The notes: generated from the letters alone by a model not told the origin. Shown: positions 17,444 to 26,382, counted from the stretch's first letter. The stretch is 64,000 nucleotides of DNA from Variovorax sp. OK212 (GCF_900112425.1 NZ_FOLP01000007.1:62001-126000); one strand, 5' to 3'. Translations and numbers: made by a program.

Positions 17444-17746
17444 ATGGCCACACCGAGAAACGTCGCGCTCACCGTCCATGAACTGGAGGCGGGTGAGTTC
17501 TATTGGGTGATCATGGAAGCGGTGGACGACAGGCCGGACATGCCCGATTCGCCCCATCCCGATGCTGCCGGCGCTGTCGACGCTGCCGCAGGCACCACCG
17601 GCACGCCCGGCGAAACCTCCCACGTGTACGTGCCGCTGGAAGCCGCCCACGAGCCCTACGCCACCTACTCGAACGCGCTGGTGGCGGGCGTCGCCGTGAT
17701 GCGGCGGCTCTTCGGCACCGACGGCGCCAAGGCCGGCTCCCTATAA
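17444..17746 (+). CDS. Small hypothetical protein
   Basis: A 100-residue ORF starting MATPRNVALTVHELEAGEFYWVI, with a low-complexity Ala-Gly-Thr insert near the middle and a hydrophobic patch near the end (ALVAGVAVMRRLFG). I do not recognise a family. No clear ribosome site is visible. The stop lies 50 bases before the cobalamin riboswitch, so the gene is probably transcribed separately from the B12 cluster. The composition of the first half looks like real protein. Confidence 0.6.
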   Translation: MATPRNVALTVHELEAGEFYWVIMEAVDDRPDMPDSPHPDAAGAVDAAAGTTGTPGETSHVYVPLEAAHEPYATYSNALVAGVAVMRRLFGTDGAKAGSL

Positions 17747-17796
17747 TTTCGCCGGTTCGGTGTGCCGGTTCTTCCGGCGGCACCGATCCAAACGGT

Positions 17797-17985
17797 TCGA
17801 AGGTGCCCCGCCCGCCATCCCATGGCGCCGGGGTTAAACGGGAAGCAGGTGCGCCGCGTCATTGCCGATGCGGTCATTCCTGCGCTGCCCCCGCAACGGT
17901 CAGCGGATCGGAAATCCTCCAGCCAGCGCCTCCTCGAGGAGGCCGGCAGCCACTGCGCTTCGGCGTGGGAAGGCGAGGATTTCTG
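17797..17985 (+). promoter_or_regulatory. Cobalamin (AdoCbl) riboswitch
   Basis: The conserved elements appear in order: AAGGTGCC near 17800, GGGAAGCAGGTG near 17839, the B12-box region CTGCCCCCGCAACGGT near 17884, AGCCAGC, GCCACTG, and GGGAAGGCG near 17967. It lies upstream of cbiM, cobW, cobN and chlD, so it should repress cobalt uptake and late B12 synthesis when cobalamin is plentiful. Confidence 0.93.
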
Positions 17986-18019
17986 CCGCGGCGCGCACTG
18001 CACCAGTGCGCGCCGCGGC
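17985..18019 (+). promoter_or_regulatory. 16-bp perfect hairpin directly after the riboswitch aptamer
   Basis: GCCGCGGCGCGCACTG (17985-18000) is the exact reverse complement of 18004-18019, with the three-base loop CAC. It starts where the aptamer ends. No T run follows, so it is not a classical intrinsic terminator. It is a candidate expression platform or Rho-related element. Confidence 0.75.
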
Positions 18020-18191
18020 GCTCCGCAAGCCCGGATACCGGCCTTCGCAACCGCCTTCGGACGCTGCGGGAGTGCGTGTCCGGGCCTGCCGCCTTTCGCG
18101 CTTGCGCGGACCGCCGCAGTCCCTTCGCCTCTCCCGCTTCGTCCTTCATCGGTCGGGAGCCTGCGGGGACGCAGGCCGGAGGGGACATCTC

Positions 18192-18344
18192 ATGGGTCAG
18201 GCATCTGCAGCGGCGCGCCATTGCGCGCACACTGCTTCACCGGACGCGTCGTTCCGGCCTTTCATGTCGTTCATGTCGTTCATGCCTCTCATTGAGACCG
18301 GGCCCGGCCTTCAGGCCCTCCGCCGCCTTCGCCCCATCGGCTGA
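18192..18344 (+). CDS. Possible 50-codon leader ORF between riboswitch and cbiM
   Basis: ATG 18192 follows GGAGGGG by about 7 bases and the frame runs 50 codons, ending 59 bases before cbiM. The predicted peptide has an unusual FMSFMSFMP motif and no recognisable domain. No signal or membrane segment is convincing. It may be a leader peptide or chance; the good ribosome site is the only support. Confidence 0.25.
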   Translation: MGQASAAARHCAHTASPDASFRPFMSFMSFMPLIETGPGLQALRRLRPIG

Positions 18345-18403
18345 TACAGCAGGCGGCCAGCGCAATCAACTTTCGCACTGCGGTGCAACACAGGAGGTGC
18401 CAG

Positions 18404-19081
18404 ATGCACATCGAACCCGGTCTCGTCGACGGATCCAAGATATTCCTCAGCTACGCCACGGCGGCCGCCGCGCTCGCGTACACGGGCAAGGTGGCCTTCG
18501 ACAGCCTCATGAAGGACGGGCCCGCCGCCCTGGTGCTGCGCTCGGCCATTGCCGTGGCGCTGGTGTTCTGCTTCTTCGAGGTGCTGCCGCATCACCCCGT
18601 GGGCGTGTCCGAGGTGCACCTGATCCTGGGCACCACGCTGCTGCTGGTGTTCGGCCTGGCGCCCGCGGCCATCGGGCTGGCGGGCGGGCTGCTCATCCAG
18701 GGCCTGTTCTTCGAGCCGCAGGACATTCCGCAGTACGGCATGAACGTCACCACCCTGCTGGTGCCGCTGTTCGCCACGGCCGCGCTGGCGCAGCGGATCA
18801 TTCCCAGGAACGTGGCCTATGTGGACCTGAGCTACCAGCAGGCCTTCAAGCTGTCGGTGGCCTACCAGGGCGGCATCGTGGTGTGGGTCGGCTTCTGGGC
18901 GCTCTTCGGGCGCGGCACGGGGCTCGAAAACCTGAGCCAGATCGCCAGCTTCGGCGCGGCCTACATGACGGTCGTGCTGGTCGAGCCGCTGGTCGACCTG
19001 GGCGTGCTGGCCGCCGCCAAGGGCTGGCGCCGCCTGCAGGGCTCGGTCTTCGTCGAGCGCCGCCTGTACGGCAGCACCTGA
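18404..19081 (+). CDS. cbiM: CbiM-like cobalt transport substrate-specific membrane component
   Basis: A 225-residue polytopic membrane protein of the CbiM/NikM family, the substrate-binding subunit of energy-coupling-factor transporters. The start at 18404 behind AGGAGGTG gives the N-terminus Met-His-Ile, which this family needs because the free amino group and His2 bind the metal. Family stretches include HPVGVSEVHLILGTTLLLVFG, IQGLFFEPQDIPQYGMNV and PRNVAYVDLSYQQA. No CbiN, CbiQ or CbiO gene follows, so it either works alone or with partners elsewhere. Control by the upstream cobalamin riboswitch fits cobalt import. Confidence 0.87.
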   Translation: MHIEPGLVDGSKIFLSYATAAAALAYTGKVAFDSLMKDGPAALVLRSAIAVALVFCFFEVLPHHPVGVSEVHLILGTTLLLVFGLAPAAIGLAGGLLIQGLFFEPQDIPQYGMNVTTLLVPLFATAALAQRIIPRNVAYVDLSYQQAFKLSVAYQGGIVVWVGFWALFGRGTGLENLSQIASFGAAYMTVVLVEPLVDLGVLAAAKGWRRLQGSVFVERRLYGST

Positions 19082-19264
19082 CCCGCGGCCGTCGCCGGTC
19101 TCTCGGGCATGGCCCGGGCGGCGCGGCGCATCTCTGGAAAAATCCGAAGCTGGCGCGCCGTTGGGCGACCGGCTCCTGCTTCCCCGCATCTCCTGCTCAC
19201 CATCTCCCGCCTGTTTCCCATCGGCCATCGGCCCTGGTCCCCCGGCGCCTGAAAGAACACCTCC

Positions 19265-20332
19265 ATGACCCAAGCAAGCAACGCCAAGATCCCCGTCACC
19301 ATCGTCACGGGCTTCCTGGGCAGCGGCAAGACCACGCTGCTGCGCCACATCCTCGGTAACGCAGAGGGCCGCCGCATCGCGGTGATCGTCAACGAGTTCG
19401 GCGAGCTCGGCATCGACGGCGAGATTCTTCGCGGCTGCGGCATCGGCTGCGACGACGACGGCAACGAGCGCGCGGGCGCGCTGTACGAGCTGGCCAACGG
19501 CTGCGTGTGCTGCACCGTGCAGGAAGAGTTCCTGCCCGTGATGCTGCAGCTGGCCGAGCGCCGCGGCGACATCGACGCGGTGCTCATCGAGACCTCGGGC
19601 CTCGCGCTGCCCAAGCCGCTGGTGCAGGCCTTCCAGTGGCCGGACATCGCGAACATCTTCACCGTCGATTCGGTGGTGACGGTGGTCGACGGCCCGGCCG
19701 CAGCCTCGGGCCAGTTCGCCGCGAACCCCGAAGCCGTGGACGAAGCCCGCCGCGCCGACCCCAACCTCGACCACGAGTCGCCGCTGCACGAGCTGTTCGA
19801 AGACCAGCTCTCCGCCGCCGACCTGGTGGTGCTCAACAAGACCGACCTGATGGACGACGCCACGCGCGCGCAGGTCGAGGCGCTGGTGCGCGAAGAGCTG
19901 CCGCCCGAGGTGAAGATCGTCGCCGCCACCGAAGGCAAGCTGCCGCTCGCGCTGCTGCTGGGCCAGGGCCGCGCGGCCGAGGCCACCATCCACCTGCGCG
20001 AAAGCCACCACGACCACGAGGAAGACCATGACCACGACGAGTTCGACTCGCTCGTGATCGAGCTGCCGCCCGTGGACCGCGACAGCCTGCTGGCCGTGCT
20101 CGCCAGGCTGGTCGAGCAGCACACCATCTACCGCGTGAAGGGTTTCGTGGCCATTCCGGGCAAGCCGATGCGCCTGCTGGTGCAGGGCGTGGGCCGCCGC
20201 TTCGACCATCACTTCGACCGCCGCTGGCGCGACGGCGAGGCGCAGCGCACGCGGCTCGTGTTCATCGGCGAAGACCTGGACGAGGCCGCGCTGCGCAAGG
20301 CGCTGGACGAGGCGAGCGCGGTCGCGGCCTGA
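19265..20332 (+). CDS. cobW: CobW family GTPase metallochaperone
   Basis: A 355-residue G3E-family GTPase thought to deliver cobalt for cobalamin synthesis. It has Walker A GFLGSGKTT (16-24), the metal-binding CVCC (80-83), ETSGLALP, the base-specificity NKTDL, and a histidine-aspartate-rich stretch (ESHHDHEEDHDHDEFD) before the C-terminal CobW_C domain. It lies between cbiM and cobN. The 183-base gap before it contains no gene that I can see. Confidence 0.95.
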   Translation: MTQASNAKIPVTIVTGFLGSGKTTLLRHILGNAEGRRIAVIVNEFGELGIDGEILRGCGIGCDDDGNERAGALYELANGCVCCTVQEEFLPVMLQLAERRGDIDAVLIETSGLALPKPLVQAFQWPDIANIFTVDSVVTVVDGPAAASGQFAANPEAVDEARRADPNLDHESPLHELFEDQLSAADLVVLNKTDLMDDATRAQVEALVREELPPEVKIVAATEGKLPLALLLGQGRAAEATIHLRESHHDHEEDHDHDEFDSLVIELPPVDRDSLLAVLARLVEQHTIYRVKGFVAIPGKPMRLLVQGVGRRFDHHFDRRWRDGEAQRTRLVFIGEDLDEAALRKALDEASAVAA

Positions 20333-20344
20333 CGCGCCTGATCG

Positions 20345-23300
20345 ATGCACCTGCTGAGCACCCAACCCGGCCGCTTCGTCGAGGACGACAGCGTCGTCAC
20401 CCGGCTCGACCAGACGCCGGGCGACATCGTGGTGCTCAGCTCGGCCGACACCACGCTCGCGCTGCTTGCCGCGGCGCGCACGTCGCTGGCGGCCACCGAC
20501 CCGGGCTACCCGTCGCTGCGGCTGGCCAACCTCATGTACCTGCGCCAGCCGGCCTCGCTCGACCTGTACATCGACGAGGTGCTGCAGCATGCGCGCGTGG
20601 TGGTGGTCGACCACCTCGGGGCGGAATCGGCCTGGGCCTACGGGCTGCAGCAACTCGAGAAGCTCGCCAAGCGCAAGGGCCAGCAGCTCGCCATGTTCTC
20701 GGGCGACCTGCAGGAAGACGAAGACCTGCTCGCGCGCGGCACCGTGCCGCGCGCGGTGAGCCGACAGCTGTGGCAGTACATGCGCAGCGGCGGCGCGGGC
20801 AATGCGATGCAGTTCCTGCGCTCGGTGGCTTTCCACGGCCTGGGCCATGGCGAGGCGCCGCTGCCGCCGCGCAGCCTGCCGCAGGTGGCGTTGCACGTGC
20901 CGGGCGGCATGGCCGCCGCGCACACGGTGGCGGGCATCGACGACCTGCGCGCCGGGTGGCACGAAGGTGCGCCGGTGGTGGCGCTGGTGTTCTACCGCTC
21001 GCACCTGCAGTCGGGCAACACCGTGGCCTTCGACGCGATGGCCGCGGCGTTGAGCGCCGAAGGGCTCAACCCGCTGCCGGTCGCGCTCGATTCGCTGAAA
21101 GACCCGCTGTGCCTGTCCGCGCTGCGCGAACTGTGTAGCGCGCATGACGTGCAGGTGGTGCTCAACACCACCGCGTTCGCCGCGCTCGGGCAGGGCGCGA
21201 AAGACGAACGAGGCGAAGGCCTCGCGCTGGCCGGCGACGCGCCGGTGCTGCAGGTCATCGTGAGCGGCGGCAACCGCGAGGACTGGCTGGCCGACAGCCA
21301 GGGCCTGCGCCCGCGCGACATCGCGATGCAGATCGCGCTGCCCGAGATGGACGGCCGTATCGTCACGCGCGCCGTGAGCTTCAAGGGCCTGTCGCACCGC
21401 TGCGAACTCACGCAGACCGAGGTGGTCAACTACCAGCCCGAGCCCGACCGCGTGGCCTTCGTGGCCGAGCTGGCGCGCCGCTGGTGCCGCCTGCGCAGCC
21501 TTGGCGCCGAAGACAAGCGCGTCGCGCTGATCCTGGCGAACTACCCGGGCAGCGGAGGCCGCATCGGCAGCGGCGTGGGGCTGGACACGCCGGCCTCGGT
21601 CATCGCCATCCTGCGCGCGATGCGCTGCGAGGGCTATGTGCTGGGCGAGGCCGATGCAATGCCCGAAGACGGCGACGCGCTCATGCGCAAGCTGCAGCAA
21701 GGCATTGCCAACGACCCCGCGCAATGGGCTTCGCGGCCCGCGTGGCAGAGCTACACGCTCGCCGACTACCGCGCGCGCCTGGCGGCCTTGCCCGAAGGCA
21801 TGGCCGACGCCATCGACGCGCGCTGGGGCACGCCCGAGCAGGACCCGATGGTGCGCCAGGGCCGCTTCATGATCGCCGGGCTGCGGCTGGGCCGCGTGTT
21901 CGTCGGCATCCAGCCCGCGCGTTCCCTCGGCTCCATTGGCGCGGCCGACTACGCGAGCTACCACGACGCCGAGCTGGTGCCCCCGCACAGCTACCTCGCG
22001 TTCTATTTCTGGCTGCGCGACGTGTTCGCCATCGACGCGGTGGTGCACGTCGGCAAGCACGGCAACCTCGAATGGCTGCCGGGCAAGAGCCTGGCGCTGT
22101 CGCAGGCCTGCTGGCCCGACGCCATCCTCGGGCCGCTGCCCAACGTGTACCCCTTCATCGTGAACGACCCGGGCGAGGGCGCGCAGGCCAAGCGGCGCAC
22201 GCAGGCGGTCATCGTCGACCACCTGATGCCGCCGCTCACGCGCGCCGAGAACCACGGGCCGCTGCAGGACCTGGAGCGCCAGGTCGACGAGTACTACGAC
22301 GCGCTGCTGGTCGACGCGCGCCGCGCCAAGGTGCTGCGCGCGCAGATCCTGGCGGCGGTTCGCGCGCAGCACCTGGTCGAGGAACTGGGCATGCCCGGCG
22401 CGGAAGACGACGCCGTGCTCGCGCGCGTCGATGCCTACCTGTGCGAGCTGAAGGAAACGCAGATCCGCGACGGCCTGCATGTGTTCGGCGCGTCGCCGCA
22501 AGAACGCCTGCGGCGCGACACGCTGCTGGCGCTGGCCCGCTTCCCGGCGCTGGACGGCGCGGGCGCGAACGCCGGGCTGCTGGGTGCGCTGTCGCACGAC
22601 CTGCTGCCGGGCGAGCACTTCGACCCGCTCGACATCGACGCGGCAAAGCCGTGGCAGGGCGCGCGCCCCGCGCTGCTGCAATCGGTCAGCGCCGATGCAT
22701 GGCGGCACCACGGCGACACGCGCGAACGGCTGGAGCTGCTCGCGCAACGGTTGCTGGAAGAGGGCGCGTGCCCGCCGGACCTGCCGCGCACGACGGCCGT
22801 GATGGGCCGCGTCGAACACAGCCTGGCGCCCGCGCTCGACGCCTGCGGCGCGCAGGAGCTGCTGCAGCTCTCGCGCGCGCTGCAAGGCCGCTTCGTGCCA
22901 CCCGGGCCGAGCGGCTCGCCCTCGCGCGGCCGGCCCGACGTGCTGCCCACCGGGCGCAACTTCTACGCGGTCGACACCCGCGCCATTCCCACGCCCACCG
23001 CCTGGATGCTGGGCCTCAAGTCGGCCGCGCAGCTGGTCGAGCGCCACCTGCAGGAGCACGGCGACTACCCGGTGGCCATGGGCCTGTCGGTGTGGGGCAC
23101 GGCCACCATGCGCACCGGCGGCGACGACCTGGCGCAGGCCTTCGCGCTGATCGGCGTGCGGCCCAAGTGGGCGCCGGGCAGCCAGCGCGTGGTCGACTTC
23201 GAGGTGCTGCCCACGGTCGGCATCGGCCGCCCGCGCATCGACGTCACGCTGCGCATCTCGGGCTTCTTCCGCGATGCCTTTCCCAACGCCGTGCAGATGT

Positions 23301-24163
23301 TCGACGCCGCCGTGCAGGCCGTGGCCGCGCAGGAAGACGAGGACGCCGAGCGCAACCCGATCCGCGCGCGCATCCTGCGCGAAGCCGCCGCGCTGCAGGC
23401 GCAGGGCGTGGCACCCGAGGCCGCCCGCCTGCAGGCCGGCTGGCGCGTGTTCGGCTCCGCGCCCGGCAGCTACGGCTCGGGCCTGCAGCCGCTGTTCGAC
23501 CACGGCACCTGGCAGACCGACGACGACCTGTCGAAGGCCTACGTCGGCGGCAGCGCGCATGCCTACGGGCAGGGCAGCGACGGCGTGCCGGCCACCGACG
23601 CGCTGGTGCGCCGCCTGCGCGCCATGAACGTGGTCATGCAGAACCAGGACAGCCGCGAGCACGACCTGCTCGACTCCAACGACTACTACCAGTTCCAGGG
23701 CGGCATGGCCGCCGCCGTGCGCCACCTGAGCGGCCGGCAGCCGGCGATGTACCACGGCGACCACGGCAACCCGCAGGCGCCGCGCGTGCGCACGCTGAAG
23801 GAAGAAATCAGCCGCGTGATCCGCTCGCGCGTGGTCAACCCGAAGTGGATCGACGGCGTGAAGCGCCACGGCTACAAGGGCGCCTTCGAGATGGCCGCCA
23901 CGGTGGACTACCTGTTCGGCTTCGACGCCACCGCGCGCGTGGTCGGCGACCACCAGTACGCCATGGTGGCCGACGCCTACGTGCTCGACGACGCCACGCG
24001 CGACTTCGTGCGCGAGCACAATCCGCGCGCGCTGCACGACATGCTCAGCCGCCTGCTCGAAGCCATGCAGCGCGGCCTGTGGCAGTCGCCCGGCGACTAC
24101 AAGCCCCAATTGGAAAACCTGCTGCTCGACCAGGAGCAGCGGATGGAAGGAAGCCCCCGATGA
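20345..24163 (+). CDS. cobN: Cobaltochelatase large subunit CobN
   Basis: A 1272-residue cytoplasmic protein, normal for CobN, which binds the corrin and inserts Co2+ with an AAA+/VWA partner pair. Visible CobN/BchH stretches are LEWLPGKSLALSQACWPDA, NVYPFIVNDPGEGAQAKRR, RNFYAVDTRAIPT and QFQGGMAAAVRHLSG. It begins 12 bases after cobW and its stop overlaps the next ATG (ATGA). The partner genes here are of the ChlI/ChlD type rather than CobS/CobT. The start codon has only a weak ribosome site, so coupling to cobW is likely. Confidence 0.96.
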   Translation: MHLLSTQPGRFVEDDSVVTRLDQTPGDIVVLSSADTTLALLAAARTSLAATDPGYPSLRLANLMYLRQPASLDLYIDEVLQHARVVVVDHLGAESAWAYGLQQLEKLAKRKGQQLAMFSGDLQEDEDLLARGTVPRAVSRQLWQYMRSGGAGNAMQFLRSVAFHGLGHGEAPLPPRSLPQVALHVPGGMAAAHTVAGIDDLRAGWHEGAPVVALVFYRSHLQSGNTVAFDAMAAALSAEGLNPLPVALDSLKDPLCLSALRELCSAHDVQVVLNTTAFAALGQGAKDERGEGLALAGDAPVLQVIVSGGNREDWLADSQGLRPRDIAMQIALPEMDGRIVTRAVSFKGLSHRCELTQTEVVNYQPEPDRVAFVAELARRWCRLRSLGAEDKRVALILANYPGSGGRIGSGVGLDTPASVIAILRAMRCEGYVLGEADAMPEDGDALMRKLQQGIANDPAQWASRPAWQSYTLADYRARLAALPEGMADAIDARWGTPEQDPMVRQGRFMIAGLRLGRVFVGIQPARSLGSIGAADYASYHDAELVPPHSYLAFYFWLRDVFAIDAVVHVGKHGNLEWLPGKSLALSQACWPDAILGPLPNVYPFIVNDPGEGAQAKRRTQAVIVDHLMPPLTRAENHGPLQDLERQVDEYYDALLVDARRAKVLRAQILAAVRAQHLVEELGMPGAEDDAVLARVDAYLCELKETQIRDGLHVFGASPQERLRRDTLLALARFPALDGAGANAGLLGALSHDLLPGEHFDPLDIDAAKPWQGARPALLQSVSADAWRHHGDTRERLELLAQRLLEEGACPPDLPRTTAVMGRVEHSLAPALDACGAQELLQLSRALQGRFVPPGPSGSPSRGRPDVLPTGRNFYAVDTRAIPTPTAWMLGLKSAAQLVERHLQEHGDYPVAMGLSVWGTATMRTGGDDLAQAFALIGVRPKWAPGSQRVVDFEVLPTVGIGRPRIDVTLRISGFFRDAFPNAVQMFDAAVQAVAAQEDEDAERNPIRARILREAAALQAQGVAPEAARLQAGWRVFGSAPGSYGSGLQPLFDHGTWQTDDDLSKAYVGGSAHAYGQGSDGVPATDALVRRLRAMNVVMQNQDSREHDLLDSNDYYQFQGGMAAAVRHLSGRQPAMYHGDHGNPQAPRVRTLKEEISRVIRSRVVNPKWIDGVKRHGYKGAFEMAATVDYLFGFDATARVVGDHQYAMVADAYVLDDATRDFVREHNPRALHDMLSRLLEAMQRGLWQSPGDYKPQLENLLLDQEQRMEGSPR

Positions 24164-25239
24164 CCACTGCCGCCCCGATGCCGGTGCCGTTCCCTTTTTC
24201 CGCGATCGCGGGCCAGCCGCGGCTGCGCCAGGCGCTGCTGTTGGCGGCGGTCGATCCCGCACTGGGCGGCGTGCTGATCGAAGGCCCGCGCGGCACCGCC
24301 AAGACCACGGCCGCGCGTGCGCTGGCCGAGCTGCTGCCCGGTGCGCCCTTCGTCACGCTGCCGCTGGGCGCGAGCCTCGAAAGCCTGGTCGGCACGCTCG
24401 ACCTGGGGCACGCGCTGGCGGGGCACGAACTGAAGTTCGCGCCCGGCCTGCTGGCGCGCGCGCACGGCGGCGTGCTGTACGTGGACGAGATCAACCTGCT
24501 GCCCGACGCGCTGATCGATTCGCTGCTCGACGCGGCCGCCAGCGGCGTGAACGTGGTGGAGCGCGACGGCATCTCGCACCGGCATGCCGCGCGCTTCGTG
24601 CTGGTGGGCACCATGAACCCGGAAGAGGGCACGCTGCGCCCGCAGTTGCTCGACCGCTTCGGGCTGTGCGTTCAGCTGCGCAACATCGAGGACGCGGCCG
24701 AGCGCAAGGCCATCGTGCGCGAGCGGCTGGCCTTCGATGCCGACCCGCAGGGCTTCCGTGCGAAGCATGCGCAGGAAGAAGCCGAGCTGGCCGCCGCGCT
24801 GGTTCGCGCCCGTGCGCGGCTGGCCGACGCGTCCGCGCTGCCTTACGGCGATGCGGTGCACGAGGCGGTCGGCGCGCTGTGCATCGACGCCGGTGTCGAC
24901 GGGCTGCGCGCCGACCTGGTCATGCTGCGCTCGGCGCGCGCGCTCGCGGCATGGGAAGAGGCGGCGGCCATCGCCGTCGACCATGTGCAACGCGCGGCCG
25001 AGGCGGTGCTGCTGCATCGCCGCAAGCCCGGATCGGCCAGCGCACCGCCGGCGGCTGCGCCCATGTCCGCGCCTTCGGCGGCGCCGCGCAATGCGCCGCC
25101 GAAGGGCTCGACCGGCCCGACCGGCGCAGCTGATGAAGACTGGGGCGCCATGCCGCCCGAGCCCGTCGGCATCGAGCGCGTGAAGCCGTTGCGTCCGCTG
25201 ATTTCCGCGCAGCAGCAGGCCGCCCCAAAAAAAGCCTGA
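24160..25239 (+). CDS. chlD: ChlD N-terminal AAA+ ATPase, zero-frame product (ChlI-like)
   Basis: Zero-frame translation gives a 359-residue AAA+ protein: Walker A EGPRGTAKTTAARAL, Walker B GGVLYVDEINLLPD, sensor region VGTMNPEEGTLRPQLLDRFGL, and a lid domain, then a Pro/Ala-rich linker. By itself it resembles the small ATPase subunit of Mg- or cobalt-chelatase. It stops at TGA 25237, two codons after an A-AAA-AAA heptamer, and the VWA domain continues in the -1 frame. The ATG overlaps the cobN stop. It probably serves as the small subunit while frameshifted ribosomes make the full ChlD. Confidence 0.9.
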   Translation: MTTAAPMPVPFPFSAIAGQPRLRQALLLAAVDPALGGVLIEGPRGTAKTTAARALAELLPGAPFVTLPLGASLESLVGTLDLGHALAGHELKFAPGLLARAHGGVLYVDEINLLPDALIDSLLDAAASGVNVVERDGISHRHAARFVLVGTMNPEEGTLRPQLLDRFGLCVQLRNIEDAAERKAIVRERLAFDADPQGFRAKHAQEEAELAAALVRARARLADASALPYGDAVHEAVGALCIDAGVDGLRADLVMLRSARALAAWEEAAAIAVDHVQRAAEAVLLHRRKPGSASAPPAAAPMSAPSAAPRNAPPKGSTGPTGAADEDWGAMPPEPVGIERVKPLRPLISAQQQAAPKKA

Positions 25240-25286
25240 GCCTCCGGGACACCGCACCCGCTGGCGCGCGCCAGGGTGAACGGAGG
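25227..25286 (+). promoter_or_regulatory. Candidate -1 programmed frameshift signal in chlD
   Basis: The heptamer A-AAA-AAA occupies 25227-25233, in register with the ATPase frame (CCA AAA AAA GCC TGA). After a 7-base spacer, CCTCCG (25241-25246) pairs with CGGAGG (25281-25286) around CACC/GGTG and CTGGC/GCCAG stems. Slippery site, spacer and stimulatory hairpin thus have the canonical arrangement. Confidence 0.82.
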
Positions 25287-25889
25287 CAGAGCACGCAAAG
25301 GGACGCATGGCACGGGGCCGCGCCGCAAGGCACGGCCTTCGACTGGCCGCGCACCTTCGCGGCCCGCGGCGCCGGCGCGCTGCGCGCCGAACACCTGCGC
25401 CATCGCCCGCGGGAGGCGCGCAGCGGTGCGCTGCATTGCTTCCTGCTCGACTGCTCGGCCTCGATGCGCGACGACGGCAACCTCGCGCGCGCCAAGGGCC
25501 TGCTGCTCGCGCTGATGCAGGAGGCCTACCAGCGCCGCGACCATGTGGCGCTGCTGTGCTTTGCCGGCGAGGTGGTCGAGCTGCGCCTGCCGCCGCGCCG
25601 CGCCAGCGCCTGGAACGACGACTGGGTCGCGCCCATTGCGGCGGGCGGCGGCACGCCGCTGGCGCTGGGGGTGCTGCGCGCCGAGCAGCTGCTGGCGAAG
25701 AGCGAGTCGCGCCAGCGCTGGCTGTGGCTCCTGACCGACGGCCGCACCGGCGAAAGCCCCGCGCGGCCCGAAGCGGCCGACGTGGCCTGCGTGGTGGACT
25801 TCGAGGCGGCGCGCGTGCCGCTGCACCGTGCGAGGCAGCTTGCCGAGCGCTGGGACGCGCGCTACCTCACGCCGGATTCGGCGGCCTGA
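25233..25889 (+). CDS. chlD: ChlD C-terminal VWA domain, read by -1 frameshift
   Basis: After a -1 shift the frame reads AGC CTG AGC CTC onward and gives about 218 residues: a linker (GTAFDWPRTFAARGAGALRAEHL), the metal-ion site FLLDCSASM (DxSxS), and the rest of a VWA domain (VALLCFAGEVVEL, LLTDGRTGESP). Between the frame's previous stop at 25134 and ATG 25464 there is no ATG, GTG or TTG. Starting at 25464 would delete the DxSxS motif. The domain therefore needs fusion to the ATPase; the full product is about 576 residues, near normal ChlD length. An ordinary frameshift mutation or an assembly error in the A7 run is the alternative. Confidence 0.85.
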   Translation, partial: SLSLRDTAPAGARQGERRQSTQRDAWHGAAPQGTAFDWPRTFAARGAGALRAEHLRHRPREARSGALHCFLLDCSASMRDDGNLARAKGLLLALMQEAYQRRDHVALLCFAGEVVELRLPPRRASAWNDDWVAPIAAGGGTPLALGVLRAEQLLAKSESRQRWLWLLTDGRTGESPARPEAADVACVVDFEAARVPLHRARQLAERWDARYLTPDSAA

Positions 25890-26022
25890 GGCGCGGGCCC
25901 CAGCGCTGCTTCAGGCCGCCCGCTCGGGCGTGTGCGGACGGGTGGCCCGAGACGAAATGCATGGCCGGTGCTGCCCGAGGGCTGTACGGCGCTGGAGCGG
26001 GAAAGTTCGGGTACCGTGCGGC

Positions 26023-26382
26023 ATGCTTTTGAAACCCTGCTTCCTGGCCCTTGCGTTGACCCTGGCCGCGCCTGCCTTCGCACAGCCGGGGCCATCCGCG
26101 CCACGCGCATTGCCCGCGCCGTCGTTGCAAGGGGAGGACTGCAAGGCGCAGGAGGCCTTGCTCGAGCGCGACATGGACCTGGCCCGCTCCCGGGGCCAGA
26201 TGCTGCGCCGCCGCGAGCTGGCCGATGCATTGGGCACGCTGCAGGCGCAGTGCAAGCTGCCGGCCGTGGCGCAGGGCCGCGAAGCGCGCATCGAACGGCT
26301 GGAGCAGGACATCCGCATGCTGCGCTCGGAGCTCGAGCAGGCGGAAGCGCAATTGCGCACGCTGCGCGCCGAACCGCGCTGA
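26023..26382 (+). CDS. DUF1090 family periplasmic protein
   Basis: A 119-residue exported protein with signal MLLKPCFLALALTLAAPAFA, then a Cys-flanked helical region (CKAQEALLERD to LQAQC) and a C-terminal coiled coil (RIERLEQDIRMLRSELEQAE). The spacing of the two Cys and the RxxELxxAL pattern fit DUF1090 (YqjC-like). The function of this family is not established. No ribosome site is clear. It stands between chlD and the convergent SET gene. Confidence 0.72.
   Translation: MLLKPCFLALALTLAAPAFAQPGPSAPRALPAPSLQGEDCKAQEALLERDMDLARSRGQMLRRRELADALGTLQAQCKLPAVAQGREARIERLEQDIRMLRSELEQAEAQLRTLRAEPR

Noticed and set aside
17862..18344. 160-codon ORF overlapping the cobalamin riboswitch
   Set aside because: Its first two thirds are the conserved aptamer and hairpin RNA. 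Only the last 50 codons behind a ribosome site are kept as a weak candidate.
18311..24262. 1983-codon minus-strand frame across the cobalamin genes
   Set aside because: A GC-rich shadow: His/Arg/Gln-rich composition and no motifs, while the plus strand carries cobW and cobN with full family signatures.
25464..25889. Independent short VWA gene starting at ATG 25464
   Set aside because: That start removes the DxSxS metal site just upstream, and in-frame sequence before it is clearly protein-like and fused to the ATPase by frameshift.
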